Made by a program: the position numbers and the translations under genes. From Clostridium sp. CAG:253 (GTDB taxonomy: Bacteria > Bacillota > Clostridia > Lachnospirales > Lachnospiraceae), in contig FR887336.1 of assembly GCA_000436755.1 (NCBI GenBank), positions 93,391-129,972 on the forward strand: 36,582 nt of DNA, written 5' to 3'. Each line of letters begins with the position of its first letter. Position 1 is the stretch's first letter. Below the pieces are notes generated by a model that was given only the letters and a program-made list of their open reading frames with translations, was not told the DNA's origin and did not search any database. Positions 16,067 to 25,163 of this stretch are shown in pieces.

Positions 16067-16774
16067 ATGGAAACTATAAATGTACTTGTCGTTGATGATG
16101 ACAAAGAAATCGTAAATGCTATCTGTAAACTGTTAGAAAGCGAAGGCTACAAAACCTTAAAGGCTTACGATGGTTTAGAGGCTATAGATATATTAACTCA
16201 AAATTCAGTTCATCTTATTATCCTTGACATTATGATGCCAAACCAGGATGGACTTACAACTACCATGAAAATCCGAAATGAAAAAAATATTCCTATTATA
16301 CTTCTTTCAGCAAAGACACAGGAAAGCGACATTGTTCTCGGATTAAGTATGGGCGCAGACGATTATATATCAAAGCCTTATGCCCCATCAGAACTGTTAG
16401 CCAGAGTAAAGTCGCAAACAAGACGATACCTGAAACTCGGTTCATATGGCAATATTTCTTCAAATGAAGAAATAATAAGAAATCTTGGTCTTGAACTAAA
16501 CGTAACAAAAAAACAGCTTTTTGTAGATGGTGAGGCCGTTAAACTGACGGCAAAAGAATACAAGATTGTCAATTATCTTATGCATAATCTTGGACGTGTA
16601 TTTTCAGCAGAAGAAATATATGAACATATATGGAACGAAACAGCCTACAGCGTTGAAAATACTGTTATGGTACATATAAGACGAATTCGCGAAAAGATTG
16701 AAATAAATCCAAGCGAGCCAAAATATTTAAAGGTGGTGTGGGGAATTGGTTACAAAATTGAAAAATATAATTAA
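16067..16774 (+). CDS. OmpR-family response regulator
   Basis: The protein has 235 residues. The receiver domain (1-120) has D11/D12, phospho-acceptor D54 in LIILDIMMP and K104 in ISKPY. The winged-helix DNA-binding domain (about 140-232) has LTAKEYKIVNYLM and ends VWGIGYKIEK, the standard OmpR/PhoB pattern. It is cotranscribed with the overlapping kinase. The sequence is most like the VanR/YycF-type regulators common in Clostridia. The target is unknown; the nearest candidate is the Bce-type transporter downstream, though another regulator fits that better. Confidence 0.92.
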   Translation: METINVLVVDDDKEIVNAICKLLESEGYKTLKAYDGLEAIDILTQNSVHLIILDIMMPNQDGLTTTMKIRNEKNIPIILLSAKTQESDIVLGLSMGADDYISKPYAPSELLARVKSQTRRYLKLGSYGNISSNEEIIRNLGLELNVTKKQLFVDGEAVKLTAKEYKIVNYLMHNLGRVFSAEEIYEHIWNETAYSVENTVMVHIRRIREKIEINPSEPKYLKVVWGIGYKIEKYN

Positions 16775-18695
16775 AAAAATACCTATATTTATATCAATAG
16801 CCATTCTTATAATAGCAGGGTTATTGATAATATTGCTCTCAAAAAACGGAATTTACCATGATGCATCAAAAGGAATCGAATATGGACAATCTGCAGCATA
16901 CGCAAGACATATAAACAGCGACATAAAGAAAATATGTGCATATGAAAACGACATTATCGATGGCGCCAAAAAAGAAAAATCAATTGGAAAAGATTTTTCA
17001 TACCTGTATGCTAAAATGTATATAGGCGAAAGTGTGGAGATATCTATTGATTATGAAGCTCACAACAGCCCATTAAATTCAGTTTTACAAAACATTGCCT
17101 ATACTGTCAACTCAAACAAAATGATGATGCAGACATACGATGTCCGAAAAAAGACCGCACTTACAAATTGTATTAAAAAGTATCTTAATACATCAACAAA
17201 GCGTATAGTTTCAGTTTCAAACTATACTGATCTCATTAACGCTGCAATACTTGATTCAAACGGCTATAAATACAAAAAAATGTTTGATTATGAAGCAGGT
17301 GACTCTGCTGTTGTAATCCTTATCTATAAAGTCAGTGTATTTAATAAACTAAAAACAAACTGGAATACTTTTTGCACTTTCATAAAAGTTATAAATACTC
17401 TCGCTTTTATAGCAATAATTTATTTACTATATGTTCACCTAATAGTTAAAAAACATATTAAAATGTATGTAAAAATCTTAAAACAGGTTTTCGGTACAAT
17501 AAAAACTTTTTTAATTGGACATGTATACTATCCGCTAAATACTAAAAAAGGCGTAAAAATTTTATTTGCATGCTCAGTCGTATCAGTTGCACTGCTGACT
17601 GTCGTCATGCTTATAATAACAGCCAGTGCAGAATACTTTACAAACCTCGTTCCGGTTGGCTGTTCACTAAACACCCTTTCCGACTGGGTTCCATCTGAGT
17701 GGTATGATTATGCATATTTTGTGACGCATTTAAATTATGAAACATTGTTTGTCACCTGTTTTTTGATATACTTTATAATTTTTGGCACATATCATTATTT
17801 TTCATCAAAAATTATATCTTCATGCAGACTTCTTGAAGATAATATAGAAAAATTATACAGTGGTAACTACAAACTTGATACATCAGCCGGAACACATACA
17901 GCTTTTTACGATACCTTAACAAGACTCTCAAATATCGGCGAGGGATTTGAAAAAAATCTGAATGAAAAAATCAGGAGTGAACGTATGAAGACCGAACTTA
18001 TAACAAATGTTTCACATGATTTAAAAACACCGCTGACTTCAATTATAAGCTATGTTGATCTGCTTGAAAGACGAGATGACCTGCCACCTGAAGCAATCGA
18101 TTATGTCAAAATAATCTCCAAAAAAGCTGTCCGCTTAAAAAATATGGTATATGATGTATTTGAACTTGCAAAAACAGCAAGCGGTGAACTTGTTATAGCA
18201 AAAGCAAGTCTCAGCCTTAACAAACTGATAGTACAGACTCTCACTGATATGGAGGACACTGTCAAAAAAAGCGGACTTGACATAAAGTTAAAAATTCCTG
18301 AAAAAGATGTTTTGATAATTTCAGATGGAAGCAGGATATATCGTGTAATGCAGAATATTATAGAAAATGCACTTAAATATTCCCTGAAAGGAACACGAAT
18401 CTATATAACTGAGTCTACCGAAAATAATACTGTAAAACTTACAATAAAAAATACAGCATCATATGAAATGTATTTTAAAGAGGAAGAAATCCTTGAAAGA
18501 TTTGTTCGCGGCGATAAGTCAAGAAACACTGACGGCAATGGACTTGGACTTTCGATAGCAAAGGAATTTACAGCAGCCTGCGGCGGCACATTTAACATAA
18601 AAATCGACGGCGACCAGTTTAATGTTATCATTAGTTTTCCAATTGAAACTGATACAATACCGGAAGCTGAAAGTGTTTCTCCTGAAAATATTTAG
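16746..18695 (+). CDS. Multi-span sensor histidine kinase
   Basis: The protein has 649 residues from a TTG at 16746 with AAAGGTGG upstream, overlapping the regulator by 29 bp. Membrane helices lie at about 12-32, 213-235, 272-296 and 332-353. An extracytoplasmic domain of about 180 residues (33-210) lies between the first two, and a short loop between the third and fourth. A HAMP-sized linker leads to HisKA with NVSHDLKTPLTS (H424) and HATPase_c with IENALKYS and GNGLGLSIAK. The paired regulator is immediately upstream. The ligand is unknown. It ends in a terminator shared with the convergent bceB gene. Confidence 0.9.
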   Translation: MVTKLKNIIKKIPIFISIAILIIAGLLIILLSKNGIYHDASKGIEYGQSAAYARHINSDIKKICAYENDIIDGAKKEKSIGKDFSYLYAKMYIGESVEISIDYEAHNSPLNSVLQNIAYTVNSNKMMMQTYDVRKKTALTNCIKKYLNTSTKRIVSVSNYTDLINAAILDSNGYKYKKMFDYEAGDSAVVILIYKVSVFNKLKTNWNTFCTFIKVINTLAFIAIIYLLYVHLIVKKHIKMYVKILKQVFGTIKTFLIGHVYYPLNTKKGVKILFACSVVSVALLTVVMLIITASAEYFTNLVPVGCSLNTLSDWVPSEWYDYAYFVTHLNYETLFVTCFLIYFIIFGTYHYFSSKIISSCRLLEDNIEKLYSGNYKLDTSAGTHTAFYDTLTRLSNIGEGFEKNLNEKIRSERMKTELITNVSHDLKTPLTSIISYVDLLERRDDLPPEAIDYVKIISKKAVRLKNMVYDVFELAKTASGELVIAKASLSLNKLIVQTLTDMEDTVKKSGLDIKLKIPEKDVLIISDGSRIYRVMQNIIENALKYSLKGTRIYITESTENNTVKLTIKNTASYEMYFKEEEILERFVRGDKSRNTDGNGLGLSIAKEFTAACGGTFNIKIDGDQFNVIISFPIETDTIPEAESVSPENI

Positions 18696-18733
18696 TAAAT
18701 ATACTCGTTTATAACAATATATTGTTCAGACAA

Positions 18734-18772
18734 AAAACACCCCTGAAAAATATGACTTCTCAGGGGTGTTTT
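18734..18772. terminator. Bidirectional terminator between convergent operons
   Basis: AAAACACCCCTGA (18734-18746) pairs perfectly with TCAGGGGTGTTTT (18760-18772). It serves the plus-strand kinase and the minus-strand bceB. Confidence 0.9.
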
Positions 18773-18836
18773 ATCATTCTTTTAATAAAAAACGTTACTA
18801 ATCCTAAACTCTTTCATTTAATATTCTTAAAATTTC

Positions 18837-20852
18837 CTATTTCACAATCCTATAATAAGCCCTTGACGTCACCTTAAATACAAGATAATAGATAACCGCA
18901 AATACAATTATCGTGACTGCCAGACATCCTGCAAACAATTTTTCATTATTAAGATTAAGCATCTGAAGAAGTCTGTACACCATTGGAAATGCTGCTGTCA
19001 CATGAATTGCTGCCGCAAATATCGGAAGAACAAAAACTATCCTTATCTGTGATTTTATTGTATCTTTTACTTCCCTGTTACTCATTCCAACCTTTTCAAG
19101 TATCTGATAGCGCTCTCTGTCATCATATCCCTCTGTAATCTGTTTATAAAAGATTATCATTACCGTTACCATCAAAAACATTGTTCCGAGAAAAATTCCC
19201 AGAAAGAAAAGTCCACCATATAAAAGATAAAAATTCTTTTCATTTTCCTGTCTGCTTTCAACCCAATACGACGATATTTCCTTTTTATCATTTTTGTTAT
19301 CTTTAAAATATCTCTTCACAGCATTGTCTACCTTTTTATAAGCTGCTATTTTCTGCTTTTTATTACCGGACTTAAAATCAAATCTTATTTTATTTGTATA
19401 GTAATTTGCTCCCTTTCCAAGCACTTTCTCCTGCACATCATATAACTCCTGCACACTCTCGTTATTGTCAAGAATTATATATCCCAGACCATTAAGCGTA
19501 CTTAGCACATATAAATTATCATCATATGTGTGTTCAAAGCTCTTATTAACTTTATAACTCTGACCAAATACTTTTATCTCTCTTTTATCATAATTTTTAT
19601 TTAAAACAACTACTGCCTCACCCTTTGAAATGTTCCCTATTTTATCTTTAAAACTATTATCCCTTTTGATGAAATCATCTTTTGAAAGTATATAAAAGAG
19701 ATATGAGTTCTGAAATGATAAATGTTCTTTATCAGTTGTAAAATTATCTCCCTTTTGCCCTACAAAAACTGATAAATACGAAAACGCTTTTTTATTTTTT
19801 ACTTCCGCACTATCAATTTCATCAAATATAGCTTTTTCTATTTCACTGCTTTTGTCAATTACACTGTTATAGTCAACCGTGACACATACATCGTTAGGAT
19901 ATCTCGCTGCAAGTTCATCCTGTATTCCAACATACATACTTACCGTAGTTGATATAACCACAAGCACCATAGTCGAAAGAATACATATACTTGCAAGTCC
20001 TGCCGCATTCTGCTTCATTCTGTAAAGCATACCTGAAACTGCCATAAAATGTTTCTTATTATAATAAAACTTTTTATTGTTTCTAAGCAATTTCAACAAT
20101 GCGATACTTCCCGCCGTAAATATTGCAAATGTTCCGATTACGACTAACAACACGGCAACAAAGAAAAGTGTAAGTACATTTAGCGGATTTTCGGTTGTTA
20201 TCGCTATATAATAAGCTATTGCAAGGCATACTACTCCTATTATTGTCATCAAAATCTTTGTTTTTGGTTCTCTCTCACCTACACTTGTGCCACGCAGGAG
20301 TTCAATAGGATTTGCCAGTTTTATCTGCATAAAATTATATAAAAATGTAAGCAGAAACAATATTCCAAATGAAACTATACATAAAATAATCCCGTGTATA
20401 TTAACAAAAAATTCTACTGTTTCATGTATTCCTATAATTCCATATAAAACCATAAGCATAAATTTTGAAAATGCTATCCCTATGATAATTCCACATACCA
20501 GAGAGATTGCTGCAGAATACACTGTCTCGACAAAAAGTACCTTTGATAAATGCCTTTTTTCCATTCCTAAAATATTATAAACACCTATCTCTTTTTTTCT
20601 TCTTTTTATTATAAAACTGTTCGTATAAAACAAAAATATATATGAAAATATTACTATAATTCCGACACCAAGTCTGAATATGATTGCCAGACTGTCTGCT
20701 CCCATTATCTTATTAAGCCCTTTATTGTCACTTAAAAATGACATCATATAGAGCATTGCAACCGTAATTATACTTGAAATTATATATGGTATATAAAACG
20801 GTTTGTTATTAGACAAATTTGTCTTTGCCAGTTTAAAATATAATTTACCCAT
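18837..20852 (-). CDS. bceB: Bce-type ABC transporter permease
   Basis: The protein has 671 residues. About ten membrane helices are arranged in the BceB pattern: one near the N-terminus (about 18-38), a group of seven up to about residue 310, one very large extracytoplasmic loop (about 315-535), then three final helices. FtsX-like segments flank the loop. BceB proteins remove cell-wall-active peptide antibiotics from their targets and also act as the sensor for a partner BceS kinase, the large loop contacting the drug. The ATG has GGGAG upstream. It directly follows bceA. The likely partner kinase is the BceS-type protein at 29221-30309, now separated by the agr cassette. Confidence 0.88.
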   Translation of the reverse strand: MGKLYFKLAKTNLSNNKPFYIPYIISSIITVAMLYMMSFLSDNKGLNKIMGADSLAIIFRLGVGIIVIFSYIFLFYTNSFIIKRRKKEIGVYNILGMEKRHLSKVLFVETVYSAAISLVCGIIIGIAFSKFMLMVLYGIIGIHETVEFFVNIHGIILCIVSFGILFLLTFLYNFMQIKLANPIELLRGTSVGEREPKTKILMTIIGVVCLAIAYYIAITTENPLNVLTLFFVAVLLVVIGTFAIFTAGSIALLKLLRNNKKFYYNKKHFMAVSGMLYRMKQNAAGLASICILSTMVLVVISTTVSMYVGIQDELAARYPNDVCVTVDYNSVIDKSSEIEKAIFDEIDSAEVKNKKAFSYLSVFVGQKGDNFTTDKEHLSFQNSYLFYILSKDDFIKRDNSFKDKIGNISKGEAVVVLNKNYDKREIKVFGQSYKVNKSFEHTYDDNLYVLSTLNGLGYIILDNNESVQELYDVQEKVLGKGANYYTNKIRFDFKSGNKKQKIAAYKKVDNAVKRYFKDNKNDKKEISSYWVESRQENEKNFYLLYGGLFFLGIFLGTMFLMVTVMIIFYKQITEGYDDRERYQILEKVGMSNREVKDTIKSQIRIVFVLPIFAAAIHVTAAFPMVYRLLQMLNLNNEKLFAGCLAVTIIVFAVIYYLVFKVTSRAYYRIVK

Positions 20853-20888
20853 CTGTGATTACTCCCTTTTCTAATATCTCTAAAATTT

Positions 20889-21659
20889 TTAATCGTTCAC
20901 TTTATCTCCCCCTGTTGTAAGTACCGTCAATGTATCGGAAATTTTTGCATAAAGTTCTTCATTTGACAGACCTCCTCTGAATATCTGATGAAATACTTCA
21001 CCATCCTTTATAAATAAAACCCTGTTTGCATGGCTTGCCGCTTTTGTACTGTGCGTTACCATAACTATCGTCTGACCGTTTTCATTTATCTCATTGAAAA
21101 GTCCCAAAAGGTCATCAGTTGCCTTTGAATCAAGTGCCCCGGTTGGCTCATCCGCAAGTATAAGTTCCGGTTCTGTTATAAGTGCTCTTGCAACTGCTGC
21201 CCTCTGTTTCTGACCGCCTGAAACCTCATATGGATATTTCTCAATTATCTGTTCAATACCAAGCATTTTTGCTATCGGACGAAGTTTATCTTCCATCTCA
21301 CTATGTTTCTTTCCCGCAAGTACGAGCGGAAGATATATATTGTCTTTAAGTGAAAAATTATCTAACAGGTTAAAGTCCTGAAAAACAAAACCAAGATGCT
21401 CTCTCCTGAATGCAGATATTTCTTTTTCCCTGACTGTCGAAAGATTTACTCCGTTTAAAAGCACATTGCCTGATGTCGGTTTATCAAGTGCCGCAAGAAT
21501 GTTTAACAGAGTGGTTTTTCCTGAACCTGACTCTCCCATAACAGCAACATATTCTCCATTGTCTACGGAAAAGTTGATATTTTTAAGTGCCTGTACCTGA
21601 CTGCCGCCAAATCTTGTTGTGTAAGTTTTCTTTAAATTTGAAACTGATAATATTGCCAT
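20889..21659 (-). CDS. bceA: Bce-type ABC transporter ATP-binding protein
   Basis: The protein has 256 residues from the ATG at 21659 (AAAGGTGG upstream). It has Walker A GESGSGKT, Q-loop FVFQDFNLLDNF, signature VSGGQKQR, Walker B LILADEPTGALD and the H-loop VTHS. It belongs to the LolD/MacB-like group that powers mechanotransmission rather than ordinary transport. It forms a complex with the downstream permease. A BceR-type operator lies about 105 bp upstream. Confidence 0.93.
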   Translation of the reverse strand: MAILSVSNLKKTYTTRFGGSQVQALKNINFSVDNGEYVAVMGESGSGKTTLLNILAALDKPTSGNVLLNGVNLSTVREKEISAFRREHLGFVFQDFNLLDNFSLKDNIYLPLVLAGKKHSEMEDKLRPIAKMLGIEQIIEKYPYEVSGGQKQRAAVARALITEPELILADEPTGALDSKATDDLLGLFNEINENGQTIVMVTHSTKAASHANRVLFIKDGEVFHQIFRGGLSNEELYAKISDTLTVLTTGGDKVND

Positions 21660-21712
21660 GTCTTCCACCTTTCTTTATACACAATGTTTTCTTTGTTCTG
21701 AGATTATCCTAA

Positions 21713-21754
21713 CAAAAAAAAGAAATGTCCGCTATCGAAACAGCTTACATTTCT
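21713..21754 (-). terminator. Terminator of the agr-linked ABC operon, overlapping the bceA promoter region
   Basis: On the minus strand AGAAATGT (21747-21754) pairs with ACATTTCT (21721-21728), followed by a T run (21714-21720). A possible bceA promoter, CGGACA-N17-GATAAT, lies across its 3' arm and T run. Confidence 0.65.
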
Positions 21755-21763
21755 CTTTTATTT

Positions 21764-21779
21764 CTTACATTTTTGTAAG
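21764..21779 (-). promoter_or_regulatory. BceR-type operator upstream of bceA
   Basis: CTTACA-TTTT-TGTAAG is a perfect inverted repeat containing TTACA-N4-TGTAA, the published consensus form (TNACA-N4-TGTAA) for BceR-like regulators. It lies about 33 bp before a candidate -35 element of bceA. Confidence 0.65.
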
Positions 21780-21823
21780 ATACGGTATTTTTTTCGTATC
21801 CTCTCTGCCATATCAGCAGCATT

Positions 21824-22501
21824 TTAATCAACTATTTTTCCATCCTCAATCCTTATCACTCTGTTACATTGTTCTGCAACTTTCATATCATGTGTAACAA
21901 TAACAATTGTCCTTCCCTGTTTATTAAGTTCAATAAACAACTTCATGATTTCGCCTGTCGTTTCAGTATCCAAAGCTCCCGTAGGCTCATCTGCCAATAT
22001 CATTGACGGCTTATTCGCTATTGCTCTTGCTATCGCAACACGCTGTTTTTGTCCGCCTGACAAATTGTTTACAGGTTTATCAGCGTATTCTTTCATTCCT
22101 ACCATTTCCAGCATTTCCAATGCTTTTTGTCTACGCTCCTTTTTCTTTATGCGCTTATCTTTTCTCTCAAAATCCAACGGAATCAACACATTTTCTAACG
22201 CTGTGAATCCCTCAATCAAAGCAAAATCCTGCATAACCATTCCTATCTTTTCATTGCGGACCCGCGCCATCTGCTTTTCCGAAATCCTGCCTACATCCTC
22301 GCCGTCAATCGTATACTCCCCTGAATCATATCCGTCAATACATGCAAGAATATGCAGCAGAGTAGACTTTCCCGCACCGGAAGTTCCGATAATTGCTGTA
22401 AGTTCGGCATCCTTTACCTCCATTGATATTCCATGAAGTGCCTCATATTCATTGCTTTTTCCCTTATTATAGGTTTTTACAATATTCTTTAAACAAAACA
22501 T
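21824..22501 (-). CDS. ABC transporter ATP-binding protein (agr-linked)
   Basis: The protein has 225 residues from the ATG at 22501 with AGGAGG upstream; the ribosome-binding site lies within the end of the preceding permease gene, whose stop is adjacent. It has Walker A GTSGAGKS, Q-loop MVMQDFALIEGF, signature LSGGQKQR, Walker B MILADEPTGALD and H-loop VTHD. It is of LolD/MacB type, pairing with FtsX-like permeases. It is the last gene of the operon that starts with the anchored secreted protein at 25164-26048. The substrate is unknown. Confidence 0.92.
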   Translation of the reverse strand: MFCLKNIVKTYNKGKSNEYEALHGISMEVKDAELTAIIGTSGAGKSTLLHILACIDGYDSGEYTIDGEDVGRISEKQMARVRNEKIGMVMQDFALIEGFTALENVLIPLDFERKDKRIKKKERRQKALEMLEMVGMKEYADKPVNNLSGGQKQRVAIARAIANKPSMILADEPTGALDTETTGEIMKLFIELNKQGRTIVIVTHDMKVAEQCNRVIRIEDGKIVD

Positions 22502-22502
22502 T

Positions 22503-23885
22503 CTACTCAACCTCCTGCATAATTCTCTTTGCCGATTTCCCATTAACCATAGAAAGACACATAAGTGAAGCCACAAACATCAGCAAAACCATTGTAACAA
22601 GACAGCCTGCCACCTGCACGACTCCAACATTAACATTTGTCATATTCCATATCCCCATAAAGTGCACAGCATAAATTACCACTATTCCAAATATCAACGC
22701 TGCAAAAATAATCATAAAAATATATGTAATATGGATTTTAAATATATTATGCCAGGTCAGACCATACATATAATAAACAGAATATTTACGCATATTTTTT
22801 TGATACATAAGAGTAGAAAGCGTAACAAATGATATGACTGTAAATATAATCATCCCAATGCCTGCTGGAATAAGTTCCGAAATATTTGCCATAATATTCT
22901 GCCATGTATTGTTTTTTATATAATCAAGTTCATGTAAAAAACTAAACTGCGATATCTGCGCAATCCTGTTTTTATTATACCCATATACTGCATCTGAACA
23001 ATTTTTATCCATTGTAATAAAAACTATTCCTTCCATGCTCGTCATAAAAATTTCTTTCTTTGTTTTTAAAACATTTTCATAATTATCGGACAGATTTTTT
23101 TCTGATTCTTTAGCTGCATAATGTTCCTGCACACTGTCAAGATTCTTTTTCGATACAAAGAATGTCTCAGGCAGAAAATTATTTATACCATCCACATAGG
23201 AAATTTTTTTCAAATCCTCTGATTCCGCCACCATATTACTGAAAAGTATACGGTAATCTATAAAACTTCTGTTATTAGCTGACTGATAAATAATATCTGA
23301 ATTTCTGTCAATAATACCGACAATCTTTACAGGTATTTTAGTCTTTAGTTTAGTTACAGAGTTGTTATCAAGATATACCATATCTCCTGTTTTATATTTA
23401 TCACTGCTTTGCAGCACTACAGCTTCAAGCTGGCTGCCATTTTTATTTTCCTGTTTCAACCAGTTTCCCGACTGCAGCTTTGGCTCAAATCCTTTAATCA
23501 ATTCATCATCATATGCTCTTAAATTTTGGAAATAAGAACCTTCCTTACGTTTTTCCTCAATTTCCTCATTTTCTTCTCCCACAAATGCATTAACGCTGTA
23601 TTGACCACAGACTTTCGCATTTTTCAACATCTTTTCATACGCCTCTGAATTCTCTACCATCTTTCCTTCTAAGTCTCCATCTGCTATATGCTGGCTGCCT
23701 GTCATATTACAGATAAATCCTTTCTGTTCTACGAGTTTCTGCACAGGCTGATACCCCGAATATCTGCTCATAAAAATTGAAATCATTCCAATAACAATTG
23801 CAAACAAAAATACTGCCTGTACAAAACATAAAACAGACATCACAATATGCATTTTACATTCACGCATCGCATATTTCCATGTCAT
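22503..23885 (-). CDS. FtsX-like ABC permease (agr-linked, second)
   Basis: The protein has 460 residues. Topology is of MacB/FtsX type: an N-terminal helix (about 14-37), a large extracytoplasmic domain (about 38-330) and three C-terminal helices (about 335-358, 388-412, 425-450). The MacB-like ATPase that follows supports this. The sequence of the large domain is not recognisable. The ATG has GGGGAGG upstream. With the preceding permease it likely forms a heterodimer energised by the downstream ATPase. Confidence 0.8.
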   Translation of the reverse strand: MTWKYAMRECKMHIVMSVLCFVQAVFLFAIVIGMISIFMSRYSGYQPVQKLVEQKGFICNMTGSQHIADGDLEGKMVENSEAYEKMLKNAKVCGQYSVNAFVGEENEEIEEKRKEGSYFQNLRAYDDELIKGFEPKLQSGNWLKQENKNGSQLEAVVLQSSDKYKTGDMVYLDNNSVTKLKTKIPVKIVGIIDRNSDIIYQSANNRSFIDYRILFSNMVAESEDLKKISYVDGINNFLPETFFVSKKNLDSVQEHYAAKESEKNLSDNYENVLKTKKEIFMTSMEGIVFITMDKNCSDAVYGYNKNRIAQISQFSFLHELDYIKNNTWQNIMANISELIPAGIGMIIFTVISFVTLSTLMYQKNMRKYSVYYMYGLTWHNIFKIHITYIFMIIFAALIFGIVVIYAVHFMGIWNMTNVNVGVVQVAGCLVTMVLLMFVASLMCLSMVNGKSAKRIMQEVE

Positions 23886-23912
23886 ACCGTTTTCCTCCCC
23901 ATCCTTATATGA

Positions 23913-25148
23913 TTAAGCAATAACAACCATCTTTTTTAAGTTCCATCTAATCATCACATATTGAAGCAAAAAAGAGGATAAATACCAAACAATAAAAAGT
24001 ATAACATATACCTGCATTTTATAATGAAAATCAAACACATTTACTTTTCCACTCAAAAAAGGCATAAGTACAAATCGGAATAAAACAACGGTTACAAAAT
24101 ATGTCACAACTGATAATATTGAACACTCGCCCAGATAAAGCCACATACTCTTACTATAACTCAATCCGCATATTCTCAATATATTTAGTGTTCTTCGACG
24201 TGTCATCAGTATATAATGATACAATGCACAAAAATTAAATGCTGCTACCATTGATACCATAACTATAAGAATTAAAACCGTACTATAAAAAGAACCATTT
24301 TCATCCGATTGTACCAGTTTATACTCAGCATCAACGCTGTCTCCAAAAACTTTTTTTGCCGTTCCCAACAACAAATTAACTTCACGCAGAGATATATTAT
24401 CCTTAAACTGAAAAGTAATTTTATCAAGAAGAACACTTTCCCCTTTTACCGCTGTAATAGGAATATATCCTGTACCGATACCATTTTGAAGTCCTATAAT
24501 CTTATATTTTTCCCCATCAATAATCACAGTTCCATCATCTGACAATTTTTTTTCCAAATATTCACCACGCAGATTTTTTTGAAAACCATACATTATGCAC
24601 ACCTTTTTTCCGTCGGAATATTCTTCATCACTAAAATATCTTCCATATTGAAATGTATTCGTTGTTTGGTATCCGAAAGTAAAATTATAAAGTGAATCAA
24701 ATCCATACTCGGCACTGTTTGTAATCTTTCCCTTCGCAATCAAAAAATTTGTCTCAAATCTATATTTTTCCTGTAAAATACCTGTTTGAACATTTAACAA
24801 TTTATTTGCCGTTTCAAAATCAAGCTCTTTGGCAAACTTTTTTACATCCTGCACAGTTACATCCCGTACATCGTCGGTCCTATCATATATCTGACTATTC
24901 AAATCTCCCATTGTTTCAAACGTACCGCTTGTATCTGACCCAATCCTTTTTGAATAAGAGCTTTTAAGTTTTAAATCTATCCTATTTGTTACACTCTTAC
25001 TCAATTCACTCCTATCCTTATACTCACGAAACATTCCATACGACAAATGAATTATCATAGTTGATGCCGCAATTGTAACAATCAATAATACGAATATTTT
25101 TGTATAATCTTTTGCAAAAGATTTAATGTTTTTTAATATATATTTCAT
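23913..25148 (-). CDS. FtsX-like ABC permease (agr-linked, first)
   Basis: The protein has 411 residues. There is one helix near the N-terminus (about 18-38), an extracytoplasmic domain (about 40-285), and three C-terminal helices (about 285-312, 338-365, 378-400), the FtsX/MacB layout. The extracytoplasmic part is rich in charged residues and I do not recognise it. The ATG has AAAGGAG upstream. It lies 15 bp after the anchored secreted protein and 27 bp before the second permease. Confidence 0.8.
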   Translation of the reverse strand: MKYILKNIKSFAKDYTKIFVLLIVTIAASTMIIHLSYGMFREYKDRSELSKSVTNRIDLKLKSSYSKRIGSDTSGTFETMGDLNSQIYDRTDDVRDVTVQDVKKFAKELDFETANKLLNVQTGILQEKYRFETNFLIAKGKITNSAEYGFDSLYNFTFGYQTTNTFQYGRYFSDEEYSDGKKVCIMYGFQKNLRGEYLEKKLSDDGTVIIDGEKYKIIGLQNGIGTGYIPITAVKGESVLLDKITFQFKDNISLREVNLLLGTAKKVFGDSVDAEYKLVQSDENGSFYSTVLILIVMVSMVAAFNFCALYHYILMTRRRTLNILRICGLSYSKSMWLYLGECSILSVVTYFVTVVLFRFVLMPFLSGKVNVFDFHYKMQVYVILFIVWYLSSFLLQYVMIRWNLKKMVVIA

Positions 25149-25163
25149 CGAAAGCTCCTTTAG

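Noticed and set aside
16067..18695. The OmpR-type pair as the cognate system of bceAB
   Set aside because: The kinase has a large external domain and lacks the two-helix BceS layout; the operator before bceA fits BceR. Adjacency alone was not enough.
22502..22576. N-terminal extension of the agr-linked ATPase into the permease gene
   Set aside because: The extension is a shifted frame of the permease 3' end; the ATG at 22501 has the AGGAGG site and the usual ATPase start.
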